From: Brenneria populi
Lineage (GTDB): Bacteria > Pseudomonadota > Gammaproteobacteria > Enterobacterales > Enterobacteriaceae
Direction of reading: 5' to 3'
DNA: 64,000 bases
Assembly: GCF_036016195.1 (NCBI RefSeq)
Contig: NZ_JAYWTM010000001.1
Coordinates: 248,001 to 312,000, forward strand
Below the pieces are notes generated by a model that saw only the letters and a program-made list of their open reading frames with translations, had not been told where the DNA came from and searched no databases. The position numbers and the translations under genes were made by a program. Positions 33,368 through 42,182 of the stretch are shown one piece after another (the stretch's first letter is position 1; each line of letters opens with the position of its first letter).

Positions 33368-34503
33368 TAAAATACCCTCCGTCCCTGACGCCAGACGCTC
33401 TGAATATGCGGTTCGCCATTGAATTTTTTCACGAGAACCAGATCCGCGCGTTTCCCTTCGGCAATTGAACCGCGATCGTAAAGCCCCAGCGCTTCGGCCG
33501 GCGTTAATGAAGCCATGGCGGCCGCCTGCGGCAAGGTATAGGGCAGGGATTCATCACATGCCAGCGCGAAGACCGCATCCAGCAGGCTGCCTGGGTAATA
33601 GTCGGATGAGAGAATGGTAAGTACCCCCGCATGGGCCAATTGATGCGCGGATACGTTCCCGGAGTGCGATTTTCCGCGGATCACATTGGGGGCGCCCATC
33701 ATTACCTGCATGCCTTTTTTATACGCCGCCTGCGCGGCTTCCAGGGTGGTGGGAAATTCAGCGATGGCAACGCCTTGCCGGGATGAGGCTTCGATATGTT
33801 CGGCCGTAGCGTCGTCGTGGCTGGATAATGTCAGCGCTTTCTGACGGCATTGCAAAGCAATGGCTTCGCGGTTGGGCTGCGACCAGCGCTTGGCGAACGC
33901 TATTTGTTGCCGGGTAAACTCATCCATCTGGCTGTCGCTGAGATGATATTTTCCCTGGTAGTAGGTGCGGTACTTTTCCGGCGAGACAAACTGTCGCTGC
34001 CCTGGCGAGTGATCCATTAATGAAACCAACAATAACTGCGGCGTATTTTTCAACTGATTGAAGAGCGGCAGCGTCGTTTCATGGGGTAACTCGCAGCGCA
34101 GATGAAGATAGTGTTCGGCCCTGTTCAGCGCGTGCTCTTGACTGTAACGGATCGCGCCGATCATCTTTTCTACATTCTCCATGCGATCGCCGCCCGCCCG
34201 CACATCGCCGATCGCCACCGCATCCAATACGGTGGTGATGCCGCTGCCGATGATGCCGGCATCGTGATTTTTCATCGCCGAAGCGGCGGGCCACCGTACG
34301 CCGGGACGCGGGGTAAAGTACCTCTCCAGATTATCGGTATGCAGTTCGACCAGTCCCGGCAGTAACCATCCTCCCTCGCCATCCAGCGCGTGCGGCAATC
34401 GACTAACGGAATCTGAGTAATGGCGAATGATCCCATGATCTATTTCGATCGAACCGAACAGCGTTTCACGTTGCGTAACGATATTTACATTATTGATAAT
34501 CAT
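33367..34503 (-). CDS. phnM: Alpha-D-ribose 1-methylphosphonate 5-triphosphate diphosphatase PhnM
   Basis: This 378-residue amidohydrolase-superfamily enzyme removes pyrophosphate from ribosyl phosphonate triphosphate, the step before C-P cleavage. Metal-binding motifs are 'PGLVELHTDNLE' (about 51-62), 'SLMDHSPGQRQF', 'LSSHDDAT' and 'LSSDYYPGSLL'. ATG 34503 is used because GAGGAAAG precedes it and the length then equals E. coli PhnM (378). It overlaps phnL by 14 bases. Confidence 0.96.
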   Translation of the reverse strand: MIINNVNIVTQRETLFGSIEIDHGIIRHYSDSVSRLPHALDGEGGWLLPGLVELHTDNLERYFTPRPGVRWPAASAMKNHDAGIIGSGITTVLDAVAIGDVRAGGDRMENVEKMIGAIRYSQEHALNRAEHYLHLRCELPHETTLPLFNQLKNTPQLLLVSLMDHSPGQRQFVSPEKYRTYYQGKYHLSDSQMDEFTRQQIAFAKRWSQPNREAIALQCRQKALTLSSHDDATAEHIEASSRQGVAIAEFPTTLEAAQAAYKKGMQVMMGAPNVIRGKSHSGNVSAHQLAHAGVLTILSSDYYPGSLLDAVFALACDESLPYTLPQAAAMASLTPAEALGLYDRGSIAEGKRADLVLVKKFNGEPHIQSVWRQGRRVF

Positions 34504-35224
34504 GGTCTTTCCTCTTGTCTGACGCGGTGGCGGGCATAATAAAAAGATCGTCCGCCACCTGTTCGCGGATCGCTTTGTCATGGAAGATGCCAATAATGGC
34601 GCAGCCCCGCTGTTTCGCTTCCTCAATAAGCCCGACGACGGAACGGCGATTCTTGTCGTCGAGCGATGCGGTGGGTTCGTCCAGCAACAGGATGGGATAG
34701 TCGGCGATAAAGCCGCGCGCGATGTTGATGCGTTGCTGCTCGCCGCCGGAAAATGTCGATGGCGCAAGGGACCATAGGCGCGGTGAAATGCCCAATCGCG
34801 ACAGCAACGCTTTGGCCTTTTCCGCGCACTCTTTTTTTTCTACGCCTTGTTCCAGCAACGGCTGCATCACGATATCCAGCGTACTTATGCGCGGAATGAC
34901 GCGCAGGAACTGGCTTACCCACCCCAGCGTTTCGCGGCGGATGGCGAAAATAACGCGCGCGTCGGCCGTGACGATGTCTACCGGCCGCTGTCGGTGAGCG
35001 ATCCAGATATGTCCCGCATCGGCTTGATAATTGGCGTAAAGCGAGCGCAGTAGCGTGGATTTCCCACAGCCTGAATGACCGTGCAGCGCCATGCAGCGGC
35101 CTTTTGCGACCTGCAGATTGATGTCGGATAGCACCGGCAGGCGGACGCCGTACTGGTTATGCAACACAAAGGTTTTGGACAGATGTTGTACGGTAATCTG
35201 TATTTCGGATGTTGAATGACACAT
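34490..35224 (-). CDS. phnL: Phosphonate C-P lyase system protein PhnL (ABC-type ATPase)
   Basis: This 244-residue ABC ATPase-fold subunit associates with the C-P lyase core rather than with a membrane permease. It has Walker A GHSGCGKST (about 49-57), signature 'FSGGEQQRINIARGF' and Walker B 'ILLLDEPTASLD'. The segment 'LGWVSQFLRVIPRI' is characteristic of PhnL. It is separated from phnK by 50 bases, the largest gap within phnG to phnP. Confidence 0.95.
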   Translation of the reverse strand: MCHSTSEIQITVQHLSKTFVLHNQYGVRLPVLSDINLQVAKGRCMALHGHSGCGKSTLLRSLYANYQADAGHIWIAHRQRPVDIVTADARVIFAIRRETLGWVSQFLRVIPRISTLDIVMQPLLEQGVEKKECAEKAKALLSRLGISPRLWSLAPSTFSGGEQQRINIARGFIADYPILLLDEPTASLDDKNRRSVVGLIEEAKQRGCAIIGIFHDKAIREQVADDLFIMPATASDKRKDHDYQ

Positions 35225-35274
35225 CGTGTTTCTCCCTGATTGTCTGTCGCCGGCAATGCGCGCTCGGCGATCGG

Positions 35275-36063
35275 CTACATCAATACGGATGACGTTAGCA
35301 GTTGGGTATAAGGATGGAGCGGGTCGTCAAGCACCCGGTCGGTTAGCCCGCTTTCCACGATACGGCCCCGTTGCATGACCATTAACCGGTGCGTCAGCAG
35401 CCTTGCTACCCCCAGGTCATGGGTGACGATGATGACCGCGAGCCCCATATCCATAACCAAGTTGCGCAGTAGATCCAATAAGCGCGCCTGCACCGACACG
35501 TCGAGTCCGCTCGTGGGCTCATCCATAAAGATCAGGCGCGGAGAAGTCACCAGATTGCAGGCGATTTGCAGACGTTGCTGCATGCCGCCGGAAAAGGCGA
35601 TCGGCAAATCGTCCAGCCGTTCCGTTGGAATTTCGACGCTTTCGAGCCAGTTTTCCGCCTGTTGGCGGATACGGCCGTAATGGCGCTGGCCGATGGCCAT
35701 CAGGCGTTCGCCGATATTGCCGCCGGCGGAAACCCGCGGGCGCAACCCGTCAAGCGCGTGCTGATGAACGACGCCCCAGTCGCGGCGCAACAGCTGGCGG
35801 CGGCGGTTTTCGCTAATGGCGTAGACATCCAGTTCGCTATTGTCCCGATCGGCGTAGATAACCTGTCCTCGTTGCGGCGGCAGCCGGCCGGAAAGCGCAT
35901 TGAGCAGGGTGCTTTTCCCCGAGCCGGACTCGCCGACGATACCCAGCACTTCACCGGGATAAAGCTGAAAATCGACGTCGCTGAATCCTTTACCCGGCGC
36001 ATACAGGTGGGTCAATTCATGAACCTGCAATAGCGGACGTTGTTGTATTGGAAAGGGTTTCAT
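35275..36063 (-). CDS. phnK: Phosphonate C-P lyase system protein PhnK (ABC-type ATPase)
   Basis: The 262-residue ABC-fold subunit binds the PhnGHIJ core through PhnJ. It has Walker A GESGSGKST (about 45-53), 'DWGVVHQHALDGLR' typical of PhnK, signature 'FSGGMQQRLQIACNL' and Walker B 'LIFMDEPTSGLD'. ATG 36063 overlaps the phnJ stop by 4 bases (ATGA); an upstream in-frame start would run inside phnJ. Confidence 0.95.
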   Translation of the reverse strand: MKPFPIQQRPLLQVHELTHLYAPGKGFSDVDFQLYPGEVLGIVGESGSGKSTLLNALSGRLPPQRGQVIYADRDNSELDVYAISENRRRQLLRRDWGVVHQHALDGLRPRVSAGGNIGERLMAIGQRHYGRIRQQAENWLESVEIPTERLDDLPIAFSGGMQQRLQIACNLVTSPRLIFMDEPTSGLDVSVQARLLDLLRNLVMDMGLAVIIVTHDLGVARLLTHRLMVMQRGRIVESGLTDRVLDDPLHPYTQLLTSSVLM

Positions 36064-36911
36064 AGTCCATGTTCCTCCCGCCGTTGTTGGCAATAATCCG
36101 TATCTGAACAGACGAACATCCGGTTTCCCTGGTCATCAAGCACGACTTCATCCAGAAAGCTCTCCCTGGAACCGCATAATGCGCAGGGTTCTTCCCACTG
36201 CTGTACTGAAAAGGGGTAATCTTCGAAATCCAGGCTTTTTACCGGCGTAAAGGGCGGGAGCGCATAGATGCGTTTTTCTCTTCCGGCGCCGAATAGTTGC
36301 AGCGCGGGCATCATATTCATTTTCGGGTTGTCGAATTTGGGGATCGGGGAGGGATCCATGACGTAGCGGCCATTGACTAATACCGGATAGGCGTACGTCG
36401 TGGCGATATGTCCGTGGTGAGCGATGTCCTCGTATAGTTTTACGTACATGACGCCATACTCCTCCAGTGCGTGCATTTTGCGGGTTTCCGTCTCGCGCGG
36501 TTCGATAAAACGCAGCGGTTCGGGGATCGGCACCTGATAAACGATGATCTGACCCGCGCGCAACGGGGTTTCGGGGATTCTATGCCGGGTTTGAATCAGC
36601 GTGGCTTCGCTAACCCGCGTCGTGGTGTCGATATGGGCCACGCGTTGGAAAAAATGGCGGATGGAAACCGCGTTGGTGGTATCGTCGGAGCCTTGGTCGA
36701 TCACCTTCAGCGTGTCTTCGCTGCCGATTAGGCTGGCGGTCAGTTGGATGCCGCCGGTCCCCCAGCCATAAGGCATCGGCATTTCGCGTCCGGCGAAAGG
36801 AACCTGAAAACCGGGGATGGCCACGGCTTTGAGTATTGCCCGGCGGATCATGCGTTTACTTTGTTCATCCAGATAACCCATGTTGTAGCCGGTTAATTCA
36901 TCATCATTCAT
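36060..36911 (-). CDS. phnJ: Alpha-D-ribose 1-methylphosphonate 5-phosphate C-P lyase PhnJ
   Basis: The 283-residue radical SAM enzyme breaks the carbon-phosphorus bond, releasing an alkane from the alkylphosphonate. The cluster-binding and catalytic cysteines are conserved near the C-terminus: 'CALCGS' and 'FVCSDTDYCQQRREEHG'. The N-terminal 'GYNMGYLDEQSKRMIRR' is the PhnJ signature. Length agrees with E. coli (281). ATG 36911 lies 8 bases inside the end of phnI. Confidence 0.97.
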   Translation of the reverse strand: MNDDELTGYNMGYLDEQSKRMIRRAILKAVAIPGFQVPFAGREMPMPYGWGTGGIQLTASLIGSEDTLKVIDQGSDDTTNAVSIRHFFQRVAHIDTTTRVSEATLIQTRHRIPETPLRAGQIIVYQVPIPEPLRFIEPRETETRKMHALEEYGVMYVKLYEDIAHHGHIATTYAYPVLVNGRYVMDPSPIPKFDNPKMNMMPALQLFGAGREKRIYALPPFTPVKSLDFEDYPFSVQQWEEPCALCGSRESFLDEVVLDDQGNRMFVCSDTDYCQQRREEHGL

Positions 36912-37989
36912 GACGCGTCTCCTCATCGTCGCGGAGCAACTGTCTAAGCAGATCCAACTCAGACTGAAAATCGACATAGTGGGGAAGTTTCAAGTGCGAG
37001 ATAAAACCGGATGCGTCTACGCTGTCGGCGTGGGAAAGCACAAATTCTTCATCCTGCGCCGGACTGGCGATCGCCTCGCCGTATTCGTCCGCCCGCAATG
37101 CCCGATCGACCAATGCCATCGACATCGCTTTGCGCTCCGCCCTGCCAAAGACCAAACCATAGCCGCGGGTAAAACAGGGACGGCCGGCGTCGGCGGATTT
37201 GATATTGTTGACCATCTCGCACTCGGTGAGCAGAATTTCGCCGATCTCGATCGCGAACCCCAACTCTTCCGGGATACAGCTCAGACTCACATAGCCGGTA
37301 CGGATTTCGCCGACGAAAGGATGATTACGGCCATAGCCGCGTTGGATGGAGTAACCCAGCGCCAGTAAAAATCCCTCATCGGTTCTGACCAACTGTTGCA
37401 GTCGGGCCGAGCGGCTACACGGATAACTGATGGGATTGCGCGTGATATCATCCGGTTCGCTGCCATCGTCGCGTTCGTCGGCGATCAGGCCTTCTCTGGT
37501 CATCATGGAGAAGATGCGCGGACAGGCCGCCGCCGGGAGCGGCTCCGCCGTATTGATTTGAGGCCGCGGCGGGGGATTGTTCTCCCGCAGCAGTGTGAAA
37601 TCGAGCAGGCGGTGAGTGTAATCGTAGGTCGGGCCCAGAATCTGGCCGCCGGGAAGATCTTTATAAATGGCGGAAATGCGTCTCTCCAGCCGGATGCCGG
37701 CCATATCGAGCGGCGTGCAGGCCATAAAACGAGGCAGGGTGGTATGGTAGGCCCGGAGCAGGAATATCGCCTCCACCAGATCGCCGCCGGCCTGTTTAAC
37801 GGCGAGCGCCGCTAATTGCGGGTCATAGATGCCCCCTTCGTTCATGACCCGCTGTACGCCCAGCTCCAACTGCCGTTCTATCTGCCGGCAGTCGAGTTCA
37901 TTATCTGTTTCGCCGCCTCTGCGCAGGCGATATTGTAAATCGTGCGCGGCGGCGATCGCTTTTTCGCCGCCTTTCACTGCAACGTACAT
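36904..37989 (-). CDS. phnI: Carbon-phosphorus lyase complex subunit PhnI
   Basis: The 361-residue core subunit, with PhnG, PhnH and PhnL, displaces adenine from ATP to make ribosyl phosphonate triphosphate. 'MYVAVKGGEKAI' and 'GYSIQRGYGRNHPFVGEIR' are family hallmarks, and 'RPCFTRGYGLVFGRAERKAM' is near the C-terminal third. Length is normal. It overlaps phnH by 1 base and phnJ by 8 bases. Confidence 0.96.
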   Translation of the reverse strand: MYVAVKGGEKAIAAAHDLQYRLRRGGETDNELDCRQIERQLELGVQRVMNEGGIYDPQLAALAVKQAGGDLVEAIFLLRAYHTTLPRFMACTPLDMAGIRLERRISAIYKDLPGGQILGPTYDYTHRLLDFTLLRENNPPPRPQINTAEPLPAAACPRIFSMMTREGLIADERDDGSEPDDITRNPISYPCSRSARLQQLVRTDEGFLLALGYSIQRGYGRNHPFVGEIRTGYVSLSCIPEELGFAIEIGEILLTECEMVNNIKSADAGRPCFTRGYGLVFGRAERKAMSMALVDRALRADEYGEAIASPAQDEEFVLSHADSVDASGFISHLKLPHYVDFQSELDLLRQLLRDDEETRHE

Positions 37990-38573
37990 TATTTCTCCTC
38001 CACTTTGGTGGTGCGTGGAATGGCCAGTAATTGCCGGCCGCAGGTGAAAATGAAATCCAGCCCGAGGGGAAAAGGCACGGGGCGTCGGCGCAGATAGCGG
38101 CGGACGCTTTCCGGGAGCCGTGGGCCGATCTCGCGCCGGTGTTGAATGCCTGGGCCGCTCAGGCGTAGCGGCGATGCGCCGTCGAGCGACGGGACTTCGA
38201 CGATCAACGTGGCGCCGCGATGCGGCGACTCGCCGCTGCCGCAGGCAAACCGATCCAACGGCGTGGCGGAAAACGCGCCCTCGTCCAGGACGGCGAACGT
38301 CGCCTGCTCCGGCCGTTCGGCGATCGGCGCGCCGGTATGGAAACGCAGGTTGTGGATAATGAGTTCGTCGCGCAATGGCGCGGAAAGATAAAGCGGGGTA
38401 TCGTTATCCGCCAGAGTAAGCAACGCGGCGCAGGTAGCCGGGCATAACGGCCGCCAGTCCGGCGCGCCGGCGAGCGAAATCGTTAGGCCGGGTTCGCTCA
38501 TTGCTTGCAGCAGCAACCGAAAGGCGCGCTGGGCGTCGGCGATCGGATCGGGAAATCCGTGCAGGATTTGCAT
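37989..38573 (-). CDS. phnH: Carbon-phosphorus lyase complex subunit PhnH
   Basis: This is a 194-residue subunit of the C-P lyase core. It starts 'MQILHGFPDPIADAQRAFR' and contains 'ALLTLADNDTPLYL' and 'LSGPGIQ', all typical of PhnH, which has a degenerate PLP-transferase-like fold without cofactor lysine. It overlaps both neighbours by single bases, indicating coupled translation. Confidence 0.95.
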   Translation of the reverse strand: MQILHGFPDPIADAQRAFRLLLQAMSEPGLTISLAGAPDWRPLCPATCAALLTLADNDTPLYLSAPLRDELIIHNLRFHTGAPIAERPEQATFAVLDEGAFSATPLDRFACGSGESPHRGATLIVEVPSLDGASPLRLSGPGIQHRREIGPRLPESVRRYLRRRPVPFPLGLDFIFTCGRQLLAIPRTTKVEEK

Positions 38574-39028
38574 TAGTCTTCCCCCCTCACCAGAGTGAAA
38601 AAGTCGACCTGACTGGCCGCGACTTCCCGCGCCCGCCGTTGGCGTTTTGCCGTTAGCCCGGCATGCAGAGGCGCGATCAGACGCTGTTGCAGCAACGCAT
38701 GATGCGCGGGTTGCTGCAACAGCGCGTCCGCCAGCGCGCTCAGTTCGGCATGTGCGCGATCGCGCCCGATAACATAGCTGTAGCCATAGCTGTCGTTATC
38801 CGCATCGGCAAGTTGGATCACCGCGCGGGTGACGGTGACATCTCCCATGAAGAAACGGCGTCCTTCGCCTCCCATCCGTCCTTGAACCTGCAACAGGCCG
38901 ACCTCGGGGCCGCGGATTAGGCGATATTCGGGAGAGAGGCCGAGAGATTGCCACTGCTTCATCAATTCTGTTGCCGGACTGTGGGCCAGCACGGACATCC
39001 AGTGCTGGCGAAGGGATGTATTAATCAT
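38573..39028 (-). CDS. phnG: Carbon-phosphorus lyase complex subunit PhnG
   Basis: This 151-residue subunit is needed with PhnH, PhnI and PhnL for the first nucleosidase-like step. 'RGPEVGLLQVQGRMGGEGRRF' and 'GYSYVIGRDRAHAELSALADAL' (seen as 'GYSYVIGRDRAHAEL') are characteristic. It is the first gene of the classical core, 121 bases after the phosphonopyruvate decarboxylase gene. No transporter genes (phnCDE) and no phnF regulator gene precede it. Confidence 0.95.
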   Translation of the reverse strand: MINTSLRQHWMSVLAHSPATELMKQWQSLGLSPEYRLIRGPEVGLLQVQGRMGGEGRRFFMGDVTVTRAVIQLADADNDSYGYSYVIGRDRAHAELSALADALLQQPAHHALLQQRLIAPLHAGLTAKRQRRAREVAASQVDFFTLVRGED

Positions 39029-39149
39029 TAGCCTGTCCTGTCAATGTTGATGATTTTCAGCGCTCCGCACTTCCGCCCGGGGAGATGCGGGGCGACTATC
39101 GGCATAAGTCCTATTCTGAGATCATCAGTGGTGGTCGCCTATGCGTCGG

Positions 39150-40298
39150 TTATGCTTGCAGGAACCGCATAAAATCGGTTTTGTTTTCGCCGGGCGTTCG
39201 TTTCGGGCGTCCGAGGTCGGCGCGGTGTCCGGCGCGGCATAACACTTCAATAAAGGCGTTCTGTCGTCTGGAGAGGGCATGGGCGAGGGCGCGCGATAGC
39301 TCCTGCGGTGCGGTTACGGTTTGCGCGTGGCTATAACCGCTGGCCTTGGCGATATCCGCCAGCCGCAGATGCGCGGCCATGGTCGGCTGACCGCCCACCG
39401 AGGCGTGCGCGCCGTTATTGATGACGATATGCAGGATATTGTTTACCCGGGCGGTATTGGTTAATCCGCCGAGGTGCATCAGCATCGCGCCATCGCCATC
39501 CAGGCAAACGACCCGCCGCTGAGGATTGGCTAACGCAATGCCCAACGCGATCTGAGAGGCGTGCCCCATGCCGCCTACGGTAAGAAAGTCTTTTTCGTGG
39601 CCGCACCGTCGCCGCTCACGCAGTTCGTACAACTCTCGCGATAGCATGCCGGTGGTGCCGACGATGGGGAGGGCGGGCGGCAGCATGTCAAGGCAGCAGG
39701 ACAGGATCTCTTCTCGGGTCATCACGCCTTGTTCCGCTGCGGGATTGGCGACATAGCGTTCGGACTGCGTGGGTGCAAAGGAATTCTTCCGGCACACCAG
39801 CGCCACGACGCGCTGTTCCTGTTCGGCCCGTTTAAGCAGAGAAACCACCTTCTCCGGCCAGTCATCCTGCTTACCGTCAACGACCTGGTAAGGAATATCC
39901 AGCGTTTCCAGCAATGACAGCGTGACTTGGCCCTGCTTGACGTGCTGCGGTTCGTCATGCAACTGCTCTCCGCTGCTCGTCAGTTCGCCCCGCCAGCCGA
40001 TAATCAGCAACGCGGGGATGGCGTACACGCGCGTATCGGACAGCGAACAGAAAGGGTTGATTAAATTTCCCAGCCCCGAGTTTTGCAGGTAAATAGCCGG
40101 GATGCGGCCGGTGGACAGATGGTGGCCAATGGCTATTCCCATAGCGGCGCCCTCATTGCAAGCCGTAATATGGGATATGTGCTCACCGGCGGCGGAAATC
40201 GCCCGACATAACTCCTTCAATAGTGAATCTGGAACGCCGGTATAAAATTCCACTTTGTGCTTATGCAATAACTCGATAAAATCGTTTGCAACAATCAT
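39150..40298 (-). CDS. Phosphonopyruvate decarboxylase
   Basis: A 382-residue thiamine-diphosphate enzyme converts phosphonopyruvate to phosphonoacetaldehyde and CO2, the irreversible step that pulls phosphonate synthesis forward. The N-terminal Pyr domain (to about 170) contains 'YTGVPDSLLKEL', a Ppd hallmark, and 'CNEGAAMGIAIGHHL'. The C-terminal PP domain has the TDP/metal motif 'LDGDGAMLMHLGGL' then 'NNGAHASVGGQPT'. It lies 54 bases after the PEP mutase gene, and phnG follows on the same strand. Confidence 0.93.
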   Translation of the reverse strand: MIVANDFIELLHKHKVEFYTGVPDSLLKELCRAISAAGEHISHITACNEGAAMGIAIGHHLSTGRIPAIYLQNSGLGNLINPFCSLSDTRVYAIPALLIIGWRGELTSSGEQLHDEPQHVKQGQVTLSLLETLDIPYQVVDGKQDDWPEKVVSLLKRAEQEQRVVALVCRKNSFAPTQSERYVANPAAEQGVMTREEILSCCLDMLPPALPIVGTTGMLSRELYELRERRRCGHEKDFLTVGGMGHASQIALGIALANPQRRVVCLDGDGAMLMHLGGLTNTARVNNILHIVINNGAHASVGGQPTMAAHLRLADIAKASGYSHAQTVTAPQELSRALAHALSRRQNAFIEVLCRAGHRADLGRPKRTPGENKTDFMRFLQA

Positions 40299-40352
40299 AA
40301 TATTTCTCTTGAATTTTTAGGAAACGGGAAAAATAAATTCGGCGCGAGGTTA

Positions 40353-41264
40353 TTATTTTGTTCCGGGAATCAATTCAAGAATTTCTTTTATCGGTATGCA
40401 CTGGTCTTCTATTTCCAGCGTCCGGCCGTTTTTTAAAATATCATTAAGAATACTTCGCATCGCCGGATAGGAGGCTCTTAATAAATGATTAGCGTAAATA
40501 ACGATATTAAAACCATAATCGGTCAGTTCATCGAAAGTGATATTGTTAAAGCTGGTCGGGACGCAGACTAACGGTATGTTAGGGGCGGATTTTTTGAATA
40601 TCCTTGAGAAATCAGTGATTTCCTTTGGATCTTTTTTGCGGCTATGGATCATAATCCCATCCGCGCCGGCCTCGACATAGGTGAGCGCGCGGTCAATCGC
40701 ATCGGTCATTCCTTTTTCCAGGATTAAACTCTCGACCCGGGCGATGACCATAAAATCATCGGTAAGCTGCGCTTTTTTGGCAGCCGCGATTTTCTCAGCG
40801 AAATGCGCGGGCTCATCCTGCGTTTGCTTGACGTCGGTGCCGAACAGGGAATTTTTCTTTAAACCTGTTTTGTCCTCAATAATAATGGAGGAGATGCCCA
40901 TTTTCTCCGCGGCATTAATATGATAAGGCAAATGCGCTATTTGTCCCCCCGTATCGCCATCGAGAATTAGCGGTTTGGTGGTAACATCGAAAATTTCCGC
41001 AATGCCGTTGAAACGGCTATCCAGCGGCAATAATTCAATATCGGGTTTGCCGCGTACGGTTGAATCCGTCAACGAGCTTGACCAAAATGCGTCGAATTCG
41101 ATGGGGCGTCCGCTCTGGTGATAAACCGCCTGTTCCACCAGCAATGCGGCCAGCGGGCTATGCGTTTCCATAACTCGAATGCTTTGTTTCTTTTCCAGCG
41201 CCGATTGCAAAGCGTGACGGCGTTTATCGGGCGTGATGCTGGTAATGTGGTTTTCGTTTTTCAT
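40353..41264 (-). CDS. pepM: Phosphoenolpyruvate phosphomutase
   Basis: The 303-residue isocitrate-lyase-superfamily enzyme converts PEP to phosphonopyruvate, forming the C-P bond. The diagnostic motif is present: 'EDKTGLKKNSL' matches the EDK-x5-NS signature that separates PEP mutase from other family members. 'DAFWSSSLTDST' and 'LDGDTGG' are also typical. It is less GC-rich than the phn genes. It lies between a beta-hydroxyacid-dehydrogenase-like gene and the decarboxylase gene. Confidence 0.94.
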   Translation of the reverse strand: MKNENHITSITPDKRRHALQSALEKKQSIRVMETHSPLAALLVEQAVYHQSGRPIEFDAFWSSSLTDSTVRGKPDIELLPLDSRFNGIAEIFDVTTKPLILDGDTGGQIAHLPYHINAAEKMGISSIIIEDKTGLKKNSLFGTDVKQTQDEPAHFAEKIAAAKKAQLTDDFMVIARVESLILEKGMTDAIDRALTYVEAGADGIMIHSRKKDPKEITDFSRIFKKSAPNIPLVCVPTSFNNITFDELTDYGFNIVIYANHLLRASYPAMRSILNDILKNGRTLEIEDQCIPIKEILELIPGTK

Positions 41265-41297
41265 GGTTCTCTCCTATTGCTTTATTTCAGCGGGAAA

Positions 41298-42182
41298 TCA
41301 TCTTTTATTACGGCTTTTGAAAAATTCTAAATAGGCGCTTTGATCAACGCGTAACCTGTTATCAGATAATGCTTGTTTATAAGCATTCACCAATTGCGGA
41401 TAGAAAAAACTGCGGATATCGCTCTGTTCGAAAATCGGAGCGATCAGCAGAAGGTCTTTAACTCGCAGGTCCAAAGGGAAAGAAATTGAGCGATCGTCGA
41501 ATTTATATTTATCTAATAGAACATCCATATAGACGGAGCGGCCTCTGCCCATGGGTAAGGTTTCACAAATTTTTTCTTTTTTTAATCCTATCCTTTCAGC
41601 CAGATGGATCGCTTCGGCAGCGACCGCCATATTCGTCGCTTCACAATAGTTATTAATCACTTTCATTGCCTGGGCCTGATAATTGCTATCCATCAACGAA
41701 TAACGGCGACAGAGCGCCGACGCAATATCCAAAACCATCGGACGAAAACAATCCGCCACCTGGCCGATGTAAGCGATCAGCCGCCCTTGCAACGCGCCCT
41801 CCGGACCGCCGGAAACCGGGAGTTCCGTATATTCCACCGGGATTTTTCGCATCAATGCCTCAACCCGCTCGGATTCTTCCGGTCCCAATGTACTGGTGTT
41901 GATCACCAGTTTTTTCCCGGCGCCGGCGCCGTGGCGGCCGAGTAGCGGCGTAAATGTTGAAATAATACTGTCGGCGTCTTTCAGACAGGCAATGGAAATA
42001 TCGCAACTATCTTTGAAAATATCTTCTATTTCGTAAGCGGGCGTCGCGCCGTCGTTAATTAAATGATCAATTTTGCTTTTTGTCCGGTTGAATACCGAAA
42101 CGGAATAGCCTTGATTAAGTAATCTTTTAATTAATGCGCTGCCTAATAATCCAGCGCCGACTACATTAATTTTTGGTCTCAT
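41298..42182 (-). CDS. Beta-hydroxyacid dehydrogenase family (HIBADH-like) NAD(P)-dependent reductase
   Basis: The 294-residue enzyme has the Rossmann motif VVGAGLLGSA (about 6-15) continuing 'FNRTKSKIDHL', the substrate motif 'ELPVSGGPEGALQG' and the conserved catalytic lysine in 'MKVINNYCEATNMA'. ATG 42182 is used; the frame extends to a TTG at 42191 but CAGG is better placed for the ATG. The family interconverts beta-hydroxyacids and semialdehydes. Being first in line with pepM and the decarboxylase, it probably reduces phosphonoacetaldehyde to 2-hydroxyethylphosphonate, or phosphonopyruvate to phosphonolactate; this is inference. Confidence 0.85.
   Translation of the reverse strand: MRPKINVVGAGLLGSALIKRLLNQGYSVSVFNRTKSKIDHLINDGATPAYEIEDIFKDSCDISIACLKDADSIISTFTPLLGRHGAGAGKKLVINTSTLGPEESERVEALMRKIPVEYTELPVSGGPEGALQGRLIAYIGQVADCFRPMVLDIASALCRRYSLMDSNYQAQAMKVINNYCEATNMAVAAEAIHLAERIGLKKEKICETLPMGRGRSVYMDVLLDKYKFDDRSISFPLDLRVKDLLLIAPIFEQSDIRSFFYPQLVNAYKQALSDNRLRVDQSAYLEFFKSRNKR

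Noticed and set aside
39029..39149. Possible Pho box before phnG (CTGTCCTGTCAATG)
   Set aside because: It lacks the 11-base direct-repeat spacing of CTGTCAT units and is in the wrong orientation for phnG.
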